From an uncultured Pseudanabaenaceae cyanobacterium (lineage in GTDB: Bacteria; Cyanobacteriota; Cyanobacteriia; PCC-9006; JAAUQQ01): a stretch of 64,000 nucleotides of DNA. Shown here piece after piece: positions 25,834 to 35,149 of the stretch. The notes beneath the pieces are model-generated. The model made no database searches and was not told where the DNA came from. It saw only the letters and a list, made by a program, of their open reading frames with translations. The DNA lies in the NCBI GenBank assembly GCA_937949725.1, contig CALECT010000079.1, forward strand, positions 1 through 64,000. Reading direction: 5' to 3'. Position 1 is the stretch's first letter. The number at the start of each line of letters is the position of its first letter. Made by a program: the position numbers and the translations under genes.

Positions 25834-27813
25834 TCAGCGCATCGGGCTCACAGTCTTTGATTTGCTCGTCAGATTACTGTCAGAAGATAGAAGCTGCTGC
25901 TCTCGGTAAAGCCACATGGAAAGCGTTGCCATTCCATAAATGCTCAGAGCCCCAGCTTCATCTAGATTATCTTGCTGATAGCTACGATAGAGTTTGCGAG
26001 CCTGGTCTAGACTCACGTAGGGAAGTAGGTGCTCATTATTCTCAAAAACCCAGTGTTCCAAGGTCTCTTGGGCCTGGCTCAGTAGACGCGGCTTGGTATT
26101 GGCACCCAGGTTTGCCTTGCTGATGCGCGATCTCAGCTCATCTGGCATGACGCCCTGCATGCCTCGACGATGAATCAGCCGGGTCCAACCTCCTTTGAAC
26201 TTTTGGTCGGGGGGAAGTGCGACGCAGAATTCCATGAGGCGGCGATCGCAAAAGGGAAAACGCAATTCCACTTGGTGAGCCATGGCAACCTTGTCAGCCG
26301 TTTCAATCGCGTACTGAATCAGTCCGGAGTGAAGGCTGTGCCAATGGGAATGGCGTGCTGTTTTGATCGGGAGCTCGTCAAATTGCTCGCGACTATGGCG
26401 AATCTGCTCTCGGGCCAGGTCTAAGCCGTTGGCAAAGTCAGCATTCAGGCCAATCTCTTTCCACTGGGGATTATGCTTGGCTTGCCAGTCCTGATAGCGA
26501 CGCCAGAGCCATTGTGGAATCAGAGATTGTAGACCCCATTCCCACATCACATCTTTGAGAGCAAAGCCCGTAAGCCGAGAATAAGCTCTCGTTTCTTTCA
26601 GAAAGGCAATCCAACGTCCCTTATTCATCAGCTCATACATATAGGTATGGCCATGGGAAACGGTGCTATCGCCATCAACGCCATCGAGAACCACTCGGAC
26701 GTTATGCTTTTGGGCTCGTTGGTACCAAGCTCGGTTGTAATACAGGTTCGGTGCAAAGAAACATTCATCAGCTTGGTCAAATAGCTCGTCATAATCCGCC
26801 AAAGGATTAAGCTGGTCGCCATCAATGAAATGGGGCGTGAATCCCCCCTGGTTTAGCACTTGATCCACGAAGTAGGTCTCATCAATCAGCTTCTTCTGTT
26901 CTTCGGGAAGCTGACTAAAGCGAGTTGAGAAGGTGTGGACTGTGTCTTGCTGAGTCTGGTTCAGTTGATTCCGAGCCGTACAAGCAATGGAAGAGGAGTC
27001 GAGACCACCGCTGAGCATCGAGCCAATAGGGAAAGCGGTGCGCATGCGGCAACGCACCGCTTCATCAAAAATGCGCTTGTACTCTGCGGCATATTCCGCA
27101 TCGCTGCCCAGCTTGAGTTCATACTCGGGGTCCAACTGCCAATACTGACGCAGCTTAAAGACTCCCGGAGCCACCGTCAGGCAATGGGCTGCGGGCAACC
27201 GATAAATTTCTTCGTATAGTGTGACATCGCGTTCATTCAACGTGCGTGTCAGCAGCTGCGCGATACGGCGCTGGTTTAGCCGTCGCGGGACTTCCGGCAG
27301 GCAAAAGAGAGCTTTGATCTCGGAGGCGAAGACAAACTGTTCATCCCGGTGGTGATACAAAAATGGACGAACTCCCATGATGTCACGAGCACAAAACAGT
27401 TTTTGCTCCTTCGCATCCCACAGAGCAAAGGCAAAATCTCCTAAAAGGTGGTGTGGACAATCCTCGCCCCATTTCCCATAGGCAGCAAGGATCAGGTCAC
27501 TATCCGTGATGGTTGGGTTGATAGAAGGAGCGATCGCCAACTGTTCAAGCAGCTCAGCCCGATTATCAATCCGAGCATCGGCGGTCAACATATAGCCACT
27601 CTTGCCCTGGGGAAGCTTTTCGTGCAGAGATTCTTCCGTGCTCCACAACATTCGATGGGCTAAACCAACATTGCCCCCACCACTGACCCATTGGCCCAGA
27701 TCATCAGCCCCCCGATGAGCCAAGCGCTCGTTCATCAAACTCAGTTGATGACGAGTGGTGGAAGCGTCAGCATGACGGCTGCCGTAGGCGTAAAGACCGG
27801 CGATCGCACTCAT
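25834..27813 (-). CDS. Asparagine-synthetase-like lasso cyclase (C protein)
   Basis: The protein is 659 residues, with an N-terminal glutamine-amidotransferase-like domain (1-210) and a C-terminal synthetase domain. The ATP-pyrophosphatase loop MLSGGLDSSSIA is intact, so it can adenylate a carboxylate. It starts MSAIAGLY: the Cys2 nucleophile of true asparagine synthetase (MCGI) is missing, so it should not release ammonia from glutamine. That fits a macrolactam synthetase of lasso clusters, which activates a precursor side-chain acid for attack by the core N-terminus. It lies between the B2 gene and the precursors. Confidence 0.88.
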   Translation of the reverse strand: MSAIAGLYAYGSRHADASTTRHQLSLMNERLAHRGADDLGQWVSGGGNVGLAHRMLWSTEESLHEKLPQGKSGYMLTADARIDNRAELLEQLAIAPSINPTITDSDLILAAYGKWGEDCPHHLLGDFAFALWDAKEQKLFCARDIMGVRPFLYHHRDEQFVFASEIKALFCLPEVPRRLNQRRIAQLLTRTLNERDVTLYEEIYRLPAAHCLTVAPGVFKLRQYWQLDPEYELKLGSDAEYAAEYKRIFDEAVRCRMRTAFPIGSMLSGGLDSSSIACTARNQLNQTQQDTVHTFSTRFSQLPEEQKKLIDETYFVDQVLNQGGFTPHFIDGDQLNPLADYDELFDQADECFFAPNLYYNRAWYQRAQKHNVRVVLDGVDGDSTVSHGHTYMYELMNKGRWIAFLKETRAYSRLTGFALKDVMWEWGLQSLIPQWLWRRYQDWQAKHNPQWKEIGLNADFANGLDLAREQIRHSREQFDELPIKTARHSHWHSLHSGLIQYAIETADKVAMAHQVELRFPFCDRRLMEFCVALPPDQKFKGGWTRLIHRRGMQGVMPDELRSRISKANLGANTKPRLLSQAQETLEHWVFENNEHLLPYVSLDQARKLYRSYQQDNLDEAGALSIYGMATLSMWLYREQQLLSSDSNLTSKSKTVSPMR

Positions 27814-27971
27814 AGGGTTGTAGGCTCAACGAAAAGTAAATAATGCAAAACTGTAGCGGGTTATATTCACGCAGGACCTTCATGGCCTGTGCGACCTAGA
27901 AATAGTGGTCGGGGATGCTATGCACAAGCATCCTCATAAAATTTAGGCTGTTGATACTATGACAATGAGTT

Positions 27972-28427
27972 CTAAGCAAACATGGCAAAACTATTGATTG
28001 CCGCTGTTCCATTACCCAGAGGGCGAAAGCGTTCTAGATCGGGCAGCCAGCCCACCACAATACGGTTCTCACTTTTAACCCAGGCATGGGCTTCTAGCTG
28101 ATTGTGCTTGCCCTTCGCCACCCCAATCACAATCTCAAATGGATAACCTTGCCAGTAAAGCAAGTGCTGAACCGTCAAAGCCCTTGCCAGGCATTTTGCC
28201 CCACCAGGCATGTACTTAGTACAGAGGTTAATCGCCCAAACAACCCCTTCTAGGGTGTAGCTCGGCTTATCCAGAGGCTTCCTCTGGAGTCGAGTGACTG
28301 CTTTCTGCAACTGCTCAAAACTCAAAAACCTTAGCCCCAAGCGGACACCCGTTAAAAGGGTAAAGGTATACAAAAGCAAGCCTCGCTCACACCAGCGCAT
28401 TTTGAGAAAGTAGCGAAGTTGTTTCAT
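27972..28427 (-). CDS. Lasso peptide B2 protein (transglutaminase-like leader peptidase)
   Basis: The protein is 151 residues. The catalytic cysteine is in PGGAKCLARALTVQHLL, the histidine in LEAHAWV, and an Asp follows in GWLPDLERFRPLG. This is the Cys-His-Asp pattern of lasso B2 proteases, which cut the leader from the precursor. The N-terminal helix region is basic and amphipathic. It lies between the PqqD-like B1 gene and the cyclase gene, as in split B1/B2 clusters. A small hairpin (GGATGC/GCATCC, near 27915-27935) lies in the gap before the cyclase. Confidence 0.9.
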   Translation of the reverse strand: MKQLRYFLKMRWCERGLLLYTFTLLTGVRLGLRFLSFEQLQKAVTRLQRKPLDKPSYTLEGVVWAINLCTKYMPGGAKCLARALTVQHLLYWQGYPFEIVIGVAKGKHNQLEAHAWVKSENRIVVGWLPDLERFRPLGNGTAAINSFAMFA

Positions 28428-28512
28428 TGGCGATCGGTAATGAACATCAGCGAAGGAACTCTGCGAGGACTATGGAAGTCCGCCAAGCACAAAATATTGC
28501 TTGCGGAACGGC

Positions 28513-28836
28513 CTATAACGCTTTAGGTGCTGTAACTTCGACCAGCCCCGCTTCGTGTAATTCCCTGAGAAGCCTAGTGACTTCCTGCTGACAAACCTCA
28601 GGAGTCACCTCATAAGTCTCAAGCAATTTATCCTGGATCTCCTTAAACTGATGAGGCGTCTGAATCATTTCCCAGATCACAGCACCCATCTCATTAAGGC
28701 CGTAGTACAACCCGCTGCTCATTTGAAGCAAAATGGTTTCGCCGTCTAAGTCAGAAGATAGCTGTTCTGGATGGACAGAGATTACACTTTCCCCAGTGAG
28801 CTCAAGGGCTTTAGTTTCCATCATTTTATTAGTCAT
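28513..28836 (-). CDS. PqqD-family RiPP recognition element (B1 protein)
   Basis: The protein is 107 residues. The winged-helix RRE fold is suggested by ETILLQMSSGLYYGLNEMGA, then IWEMIQTPHQFKEIQDKL and a C-terminal helix VTRLLRELHEAGLVEV. PqqD-like proteins bind the precursor leader and hand it to the B2 protease and cyclase. The conserved W/Y-x-x-P of the three leaders is the expected contact. It is separated from B2 by 85 bases. Confidence 0.88.
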   Translation of the reverse strand: MTNKMMETKALELTGESVISVHPEQLSSDLDGETILLQMSSGLYYGLNEMGAVIWEMIQTPHQFKEIQDKLLETYEVTPEVCQQEVTRLLRELHEAGLVEVTAPKAL

Positions 28837-28901
28837 AGATTGAGAGTGAGATAAGGAGATATATAAAAGCGAGGAGCCAGCCTAAGCCAAGACCCAGCCG
28901 T

Positions 28902-30206
28902 TTAGCGGAACATACGATAACCAGAGACCGTAAACAGATTCAAATGATGTTCATATAGAATCCGTACCGGTCGTACAACATAGTATAGGAAGTTCCAGCG
29001 CTGGGGCAGATCTAGGAACTGCCGATCCTTAGAAGAGACATGGGTGGCTATCTTAAAGACACGACTTAGAACTCTTCCTAAGTATGCCCAGCGAGCTGAG
29101 AGACTTTCACTAGCCAAAAAGCGCAGAATAAGCTTCTCCAGGGCAGCTTGTTCTTCTGCATCAGGGCTTTCCGAGCTGGAGAGACGTGCACAGATGCGAT
29201 CGCACATCCGCCTCACCATGACATCTGGCTTCAATTGATCAAAATGAGTTGGCAAAGGAACATCCAGTAATCGATGGGCTAACATCACTCCCAGCTGAAC
29301 CATGCGTAAAGCCTTCATGGATTTTGCTTCTTGTAGAATCACTTCCCAATCCAAAGGCGTCTCATGGGTCATTAGCGCCGCCACATCACAAACAGAGCGA
29401 AGATAGCTCCAACCATCCTTCATTCCATTGGCGCAAAGGTAAATCACCATGTCCTCTCGCTGCAGCGTAGGCACTGAATGGCCCATAACCTGGATTTCCT
29501 CAGTACGCTGCCAGCAGCGGGAAAAATCCACGGTCATGGAACAATCCCCAGCCATTAGGCGGTGGTGAACATCCAAGCCAACATCACTGTCCCGATTGAG
29601 CAAGGAATACTCACCCATATCCCAACAATACTGACGTTCCGTTTCAGTGGAGAGAGAAGTTTGAAAAGGCACATAACCCTGAGAAGAAAGTGCCTCCTTT
29701 AAAATAAAGAAATTCTCCGACGAAACCCATAGGTCAATGTCATCAAAACTACGTAGAGCTGGATTGCCATAGGCCTCTAAAGAGAGCATTAGCCCCTTGA
29801 AAGGCACCGCAAAGATACCTTGTTCCCGGAGCTGCTCCACAACCTTGACCAAAGACCCCGTCAGTCCAAAAACTCGCAACTGATTACGTTGCGCTTGATA
29901 CTTGAGCTGAACTATCAAATCCGCCGGAACCTGCCCTTGCGCATGAGACTGCAAATTGTGAGAAACCAACGGCAAGACCCGGTGGTCAATCGCCAATTGG
30001 ACCAGGAGCTGCCAGCTAGAAGATGCATCAACTTGACTCGCTAATAGGCTGATGCGCTGAGCGATTGCTGAAGTCGGCCGAACCTGAGAGCAGCAGTGGA
30101 ACAACTCCACTAGAGCTGCGAGCTGACCTTGAAACGTTTTAAGGGAGGATACCGAGTGCTGCTGAGAGAGGTCAACTGCCTTGGCAAGGGTATTCATTGT
30201 GACCAA
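28902..30206 (-). CDS. Nucleotidyltransferase-family protein 1 (NTP_transf_5 type)
   Basis: The protein is 434 residues. The central motif VPFKGLMLSLEAYGNPALRS, followed by FDDIDLWV, is the family core, with the Asp pair of a nucleotidyltransferase fold. Such proteins occur with HPr-like kinases in some lasso clusters, where genetic work on the pseudomycoidin type linked one to glycosylation of the phosphorylated peptide. Residues 200-320 are helical and otherwise unrecognised. A second, diverged homologue lies directly upstream, so the pair may act on different precursors or as a complex. Confidence 0.78.
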   Translation of the reverse strand: MVTMNTLAKAVDLSQQHSVSSLKTFQGQLAALVELFHCCSQVRPTSAIAQRISLLASQVDASSSWQLLVQLAIDHRVLPLVSHNLQSHAQGQVPADLIVQLKYQAQRNQLRVFGLTGSLVKVVEQLREQGIFAVPFKGLMLSLEAYGNPALRSFDDIDLWVSSENFFILKEALSSQGYVPFQTSLSTETERQYCWDMGEYSLLNRDSDVGLDVHHRLMAGDCSMTVDFSRCWQRTEEIQVMGHSVPTLQREDMVIYLCANGMKDGWSYLRSVCDVAALMTHETPLDWEVILQEAKSMKALRMVQLGVMLAHRLLDVPLPTHFDQLKPDVMVRRMCDRICARLSSSESPDAEEQAALEKLILRFLASESLSARWAYLGRVLSRVFKIATHVSSKDRQFLDLPQRWNFLYYVVRPVRILYEHHLNLFTVSGYRMFR

Positions 30207-30408
30207 GCCTGAATGCTGGAGGAACAGAATTTATGTTCTATTCACTACATGTATGATTGCATGGAGTTCAGAAAGGGTCTCCTGTTATCTGAAGGCTTTA
30301 TTAGAAATTTACTGCGATTCCGAGATTCATGGCTCCTTTCCATAAGGCAGACAAAGAATAAATGAATCTTTGCGATTTGTCCGGATCGCATTCTCTTACT
30401 CAGGTTGA

Positions 30409-31596
30409 CTACTTAAATATAATTTTTACAATATCTAGTTGATATTGCAACAATACTCTTGCAACTCTGATGGGATAGTAAAGATAATGAAGTTGCTTCG
30501 GCAATTTTATTACTTCCGAATCTCGATAGTTGACCGTTGTGAGTAGGCGATAAAATCGCGTTGGAATTCCACGCAGATAATTGAGTTTATCCTGCCAATT
30601 GTCTAAAGTTTGAAATATCAGGATAAAATTTCTTGCAGGTCCAGGTTTATGCGCATGATCAATCTGAGATCTGATCTGCTTACAAACCCGATCATTGAGA
30701 GACGCTGCGAACGGATCTTGCTCTAAAAATATCGAAAGACCAGAAGGAAGAGGGGTACGCAAAAAACTCACTGAGATTAAAAGTCCCAGTCTTAAAGCGC
30801 GTTCTAATCTAAGTTCCTTGGCTTCCTCTAAAATAAAATTCCAATCTATATCTTCGGAATTTCGAATCAGTCGGTCAATATCACAAATGGCTCTCAAAGA
30901 TTCCCAACCATCCTTTAAGCCATTAAGACATAAGTAAAGGAGCAAATCTTCTGGAGACAATGTCAAGACTGTTCCAGCTGCACATTGAGTCTCTACAACT
31001 CTTTCCCAAACATGGTCAAACTGTTTAGAGAAGCCAATACTGCCTCCCCCTAACAAACGACTGTGAATGTCCAGGCAAATTGTTCCTTTAGGATTGACAA
31101 GAGAATATTCTCCAGCGTAATGACGAAATGAATCTGCTTGTTCAACAGACATTGTTGGGAAATCAGGTGAAACATATCCACATGGAGCCAGAATTGTCTT
31201 TGGCTTGAGATAATCTTCTTTATGTACAAGGATATCTAGATCGTCAAAAGCTCTTAAATATGGAGAGTTGTATGCGAGCTGAGCGAGTGTTGGCCCTTTA
31301 TAAAAGATAGCCTGAATCTCATGCTCCGAAAGAAATTTTCTGATCTTTGAAACTTCAAAATTGAGCCTAAGTAATTTTCTTCTATTTGAGTTTGATGATT
31401 CCTCTAAAACTGCTACAACAGGTTTTGGGAAATAATGAAGACCTAACTGACTCAAACTATTTTCAACAAGCGGAAAGACTCTATGATAGTGAACTTGTTT
31501 CAGGAAATTAGCCCATTCAATACCTTGAACCTGCTTTTCGGTTAATGGCTTAGTTTGATAGTTTATACAATATAAGATTAAATCACTGATCTCCAC
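30409..31596 (-). CDS. Nucleotidyltransferase-family protein 2 (NTP_transf_5 type)
   Basis: The protein is 395 residues and homologous to its neighbour. It has the same core in AIFYKGPTLAQLAYNSPYLR, then AFDDLDILV, and a shared LLLYLCLNGLKDGWESLRAI segment that matches VIYLCANGMKDGWSYLRSV in protein 1. Codon use is more AT-rich than in protein 1. It is probably the first gene of the RiPP cluster; about 200 AT-rich bases lie between it and the exopolysaccharide locus. Confidence 0.75.
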   Translation of the reverse strand: MEISDLILYCINYQTKPLTEKQVQGIEWANFLKQVHYHRVFPLVENSLSQLGLHYFPKPVVAVLEESSNSNRRKLLRLNFEVSKIRKFLSEHEIQAIFYKGPTLAQLAYNSPYLRAFDDLDILVHKEDYLKPKTILAPCGYVSPDFPTMSVEQADSFRHYAGEYSLVNPKGTICLDIHSRLLGGGSIGFSKQFDHVWERVVETQCAAGTVLTLSPEDLLLYLCLNGLKDGWESLRAICDIDRLIRNSEDIDWNFILEEAKELRLERALRLGLLISVSFLRTPLPSGLSIFLEQDPFAASLNDRVCKQIRSQIDHAHKPGPARNFILIFQTLDNWQDKLNYLRGIPTRFYRLLTTVNYRDSEVIKLPKQLHYLYYPIRVARVLLQYQLDIVKIIFK

Positions 31597-31803
31597 TAAT
31601 ATGCTCTCTCTTATTGTTACAGTGCATTCTTGGGTTTATATTTTTAGAGCAGTAACACATCGAAGCCAAGTGCTCAATCTATGGACTGAACAGTCTATAG
31701 ATTGATTGAATCTGAAGTTGAACGGCATGAATGAAATGTCAGTGATAGACAACTAGACCATAAGACTTATTCATCTAAGCCTGTATTCATTATATCCGTT
31801 GGC

Positions 31804-32829
31804 CTAAGCTTGACGAAGCGTTGCGACCACTGGCAAATGATCAGAACCAACATCCCCTCCCACTTTTCTGTAAGCAACCTTGAATTTACGGCTACATAAG
31901 ATATGGTCGATTGGCATTCTAAGAAAAATTGGGGAATGTGAGTTCCAGGTGGATTGCATTCCATATCCTTGATTAGTATTGCGCATATCTGTGAGGCGTA
32001 GCAGTTTTCGAAATGGAGATGACCAAGGTGCTGTATTGAAGTCACCTGCAACGATAATGCTTTCTACATTACTGATTGCTTGAGATTGATACCAATCGAT
32101 TAGTCCTGAGAATTCCCTCTGAAACAGTGCAACTCGCACAGCACTAGTTGGTCTTCTTGTTTGAAAGCTCAATAATTTTATCTCTTCGTTAAAAGGTTCA
32201 AAGAAAACGTCCAACTCCATCATAGGAATTGGAGAATTTTGAGGAATACTAATGAGTTTAGAGTCTCTAACTTTTAGACCTCTTTTTTGAGCTGCTTCAG
32301 ACACAAACCACGCACTTGAAGCTGCTGATGTCAGATTTAGAGAGATGTTAGGAGAGACTAGACGAAAACTTGTTAAACGTTTTTCTATCTCGATGAGCTT
32401 GTCTAAAGGAACTTCAAGAATAGAGACTATATCTGGATTTTCCGTTTCTAGATACTGAGAAATTCTATCAAAATTGGTGAGTTTATGATCAAGGGTCAAA
32501 TGAGCAATGCTGATTTTTTCAGTATTGTATATTTGAGGATTCGGTAACAGCTTTGCGTAAGGAAAAATGCTTGGAAAGACTAAGTAAGTATTGACTAAAA
32601 GAAAAATAAAGCCGGAAATAACCCATTGTTTTTTTGATGGTGTACGACTTCCTAAAGCTACGAGGGAGAGCCCAACACAAACCATTAAACAATAATGAGG
32701 CCTAGGTTGATCAAGAAACAATAGCTGCCATTGGCTGGATCCACAAAAACCAAGAACAGTCACAGCTGAGGCAACTAAAATAATTAGTCTACCTGAGAGA
32801 GACATGAGAATAGCAGCAATGCTTCTCAA
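31804..32829 (-). CDS. Membrane-anchored endonuclease/exonuclease/phosphatase family protein
   Basis: The protein is 341 residues. Residues 1-110 contain about three hydrophobic spans. The rest shows the EEP fold: IVSILEVP (metal-binding Glu), VAGDFNTAPW (Asp-Asn), RMPIDHILCS and GSDHLPVVATL (catalytic Asp-His). The family includes nucleases, lipid phosphatases and sphingomyelinases; the membrane part and locus suggest a phosphodiesterase or phosphatase at the membrane. The start is TTG 32829, preceded by GAGGA at good spacing and overlapping the previous stop. It is the last gene of the exopolysaccharide strand. Confidence 0.78.
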   Translation of the reverse strand: MRSIAAILMSLSGRLIILVASAVTVLGFCGSSQWQLLFLDQPRPHYCLMVCVGLSLVALGSRTPSKKQWVISGFIFLLVNTYLVFPSIFPYAKLLPNPQIYNTEKISIAHLTLDHKLTNFDRISQYLETENPDIVSILEVPLDKLIEIEKRLTSFRLVSPNISLNLTSAASSAWFVSEAAQKRGLKVRDSKLISIPQNSPIPMMELDVFFEPFNEEIKLLSFQTRRPTSAVRVALFQREFSGLIDWYQSQAISNVESIIVAGDFNTAPWSSPFRKLLRLTDMRNTNQGYGMQSTWNSHSPIFLRMPIDHILCSRKFKVAYRKVGGDVGSDHLPVVATLRQA

Positions 32830-34850
32830 CGAACGATCCTCATACTAGCTGGACTATATTCTGGAACTAAGTCTCTTAAAGAAGTAATAGAACCGTTCAT
32901 ATCACCTCTTTGTGCCAAAAAGAAAAGTCGATTGAGTTTAGGTTCTAACTGATGTAGTGAAAACATCTTCTCATTTGCAGAAAAAATCTTCGGATGGCTC
33001 GTTTCTATGGAGCTACTGCTATCAATAAGAAGTTCTTCATAGAGCTTTTCACCAGGACGTAAGCCAGTGATGTTAATGTCAATATCCTTCCCAACTTTAA
33101 GACCGCTAAGCTCAATCATTTGAACAGCCAAGTCATAAATGCGTACAGGAGCACCCATATCAAGGAGAAATACTTCACCACCTTGGCCTAAAGCACCAGC
33201 TTGAATGACCAATCTTGCTGCTTCAGGAATGGACATGAAATAACGAGTAATATCTGGATGAGTAAGCGTAATATCTTTACCCTCTAGTATTTGCTTTCGA
33301 AAGCGAGGTACCACCGACCCACTACTCCCCAAAACATTACCGAAGCGAACCATAATAAAGCGGGTTGTTGAATTAGATTGCTCAGCCATTGCTTGAAGAA
33401 TAAGCTCAGCAACTCGCTTTGTTGCTCCCATTACATTTGTAGGTCTTACAGCTTTATCCGTGGATATCAAAACAAATGTTTGAACTCTGGCAGCTTGAGC
33501 AGCTTGAGCTAGAACAAGCGTGCCATAAGCATTATTAATAATTCCCTGGGCAGGATTTTCCTCGACTAAAGGAACATGCTTGTAAGCTGCTGCATGATAT
33601 ATCGTTTCAACCTGATGTTCCTTAAGAATGTCGTCTAAGCGATCTCGATCTGTGACAGATCCCAGACAACTACTACGAGAAACATGAGGAGCATTCTCCG
33701 AAAGTTCCAAATCTATTGAGTAGAGTGCAAATTCACTCATATCAAGAAGAATCAAGTGCTTAGGACTCTGCCGAACAATCTGTCTACAGAGTTCCGAGCC
33801 AATCGACCCTCCTGCACCTGTAACTAAAACGACTTTCCCAAGGATATCAGACTCTAAAAGTGCAGGATCAGGTAGGACCTCTTTTCGACCTAGGCAGTCT
33901 GCAAGATCGATAGAGCGCACTTTGTCAACAGACACCTCACCTGAAACAATCTCTTCTAAAGTAGGAACAGTCAGGACTTCAACATGTAAATGACTCAGCC
34001 GCTTAAGAATATGTTGACGCTGTTTTGTATCAACAGACGGCATTGCTAATAAAACAAGATCTACTTTCCGGCTCTCAACAAGATTTTCAAGCTGATTAGC
34101 TCTATAGATTCTAATTCCATTTACTTCTCGGTTAGATAATCTCGGATTATCATCAACAAAGGCTGTAATATCATACCTATGATCACTGATTAAGCTTGAA
34201 GAGAGTATCGAACCTGCTGAACCAGCACCATAGATCAAGACTTTTTTTAATTGATTTTCACTCGGACCTAAACCAGTTCTTTGCTCATGAAAACTCGATG
34301 CAAGAAGAAGGTTCTCTCTCTTTACGTATCTACGAATGAGAATACGCAAACTCATGACTAATGAAATCGTAATAAAGCCAGCAATTATTTGAGATGATCG
34401 AGGGAAAAAACTGAACTGAAACAAGCGGCTAAGGGCAAAGAGAAGTGCTTCACTTACAATAGTTGCCTTGATCGGAGTCTCAAGTAGACTAATGCTCGAG
34501 TAGCGCAACAGCGGGCGATACATCCCCATCAAGTAGAAACAGGCAGCTTTGATAGGGATTGAAATTAGTCCTGACTTCAAATAGATATTAATATTCTCAG
34601 CAGGGATCTTGCCATCGAAACGCAAATATAATCCTGCGTAAGCAGCAATCACAAAAATGATAATATCCAGCCCAAACAATATTGAGCGCCGCTTACGACT
34701 AGACAAATGAGTGACTTGATAAATTAGCTCGTTAATCAAGCCAGTATCAGGTTGTAGCTTCATCTGTAAATAGATATATTTCCCTACAGTCTCAATAGCC
34801 TTAAAAGCAGCTCCCTTTATGACCATAATGGTACTCATTAATCGCTTCAT
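32826..34850 (-). CDS. Membrane nucleotide-sugar 4,6-dehydratase (CapD/WbpM/PglF type)
   Basis: The protein is 674 residues. Residues about 50-165 hold four membrane spans. An internal Rossmann domain follows (KVLIYGAGSAGSILSSSL), then the extended SDR domain starting VLVTGAGGSIGSELCRQI near residue 343. The catalytic region is LISTDKAVRPTNVMGATKR, with the TDK typical of membrane 4,6-dehydratases in place of YxxxK. These enzymes convert UDP-GlcNAc to a 4-keto-6-deoxy sugar, often the first sugar of a repeat unit. It overlaps the downstream EEP gene by 4 bases. Confidence 0.92.
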   Translation of the reverse strand: MKRLMSTIMVIKGAAFKAIETVGKYIYLQMKLQPDTGLINELIYQVTHLSSRKRRSILFGLDIIIFVIAAYAGLYLRFDGKIPAENINIYLKSGLISIPIKAACFYLMGMYRPLLRYSSISLLETPIKATIVSEALLFALSRLFQFSFFPRSSQIIAGFITISLVMSLRILIRRYVKRENLLLASSFHEQRTGLGPSENQLKKVLIYGAGSAGSILSSSLISDHRYDITAFVDDNPRLSNREVNGIRIYRANQLENLVESRKVDLVLLAMPSVDTKQRQHILKRLSHLHVEVLTVPTLEEIVSGEVSVDKVRSIDLADCLGRKEVLPDPALLESDILGKVVLVTGAGGSIGSELCRQIVRQSPKHLILLDMSEFALYSIDLELSENAPHVSRSSCLGSVTDRDRLDDILKEHQVETIYHAAAYKHVPLVEENPAQGIINNAYGTLVLAQAAQAARVQTFVLISTDKAVRPTNVMGATKRVAELILQAMAEQSNSTTRFIMVRFGNVLGSSGSVVPRFRKQILEGKDITLTHPDITRYFMSIPEAARLVIQAGALGQGGEVFLLDMGAPVRIYDLAVQMIELSGLKVGKDIDINITGLRPGEKLYEELLIDSSSSIETSHPKIFSANEKMFSLHQLEPKLNRLFFLAQRGDMNGSITSLRDLVPEYSPASMRIVR

Positions 34851-35149
34851 ATATTAATTTTCAATGAGAAATCTTATTGCCAGAGAAAGGAGAATTATGG
34901 CTCTCTTTAATGTAAATATAATAAAGAAAGTAGTTAGAAGCCTTCAAGATATTCTATAAATCCCTAGCTCTAAGCATTGGTGGTTAGATGAGATTATCTC
35001 GGCCCTATACCCTAAGTAGTTGGCTTTAAATAAATATAACTCTCATTTCGCTGAGTTCCAGCTTCTCGACCCGTTAGGGCTTAGTTGAGCCAATAAGCGG
35101 CTTGGGCTGAGCAAAGTTGAAGCCTGGTGAGCGGGATATTATCGTCCAT
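34851..35149. other. Gap between the dehydratase and the initiating transferase gene
   Basis: About 300 AT-rich bases. I see no gene and no clear terminator, only imperfect GC inverted repeats around 35070-35120. A separate promoter for the dehydratase and EEP pair could lie here. Confidence 0.4.

Noticed and set aside
27895..27945. Hairpin GGATGC/GCATCC as terminator before the cyclase gene
   Set aside because: No T tract, and the stem is only six pairs; noted in the B2 entry but not called.
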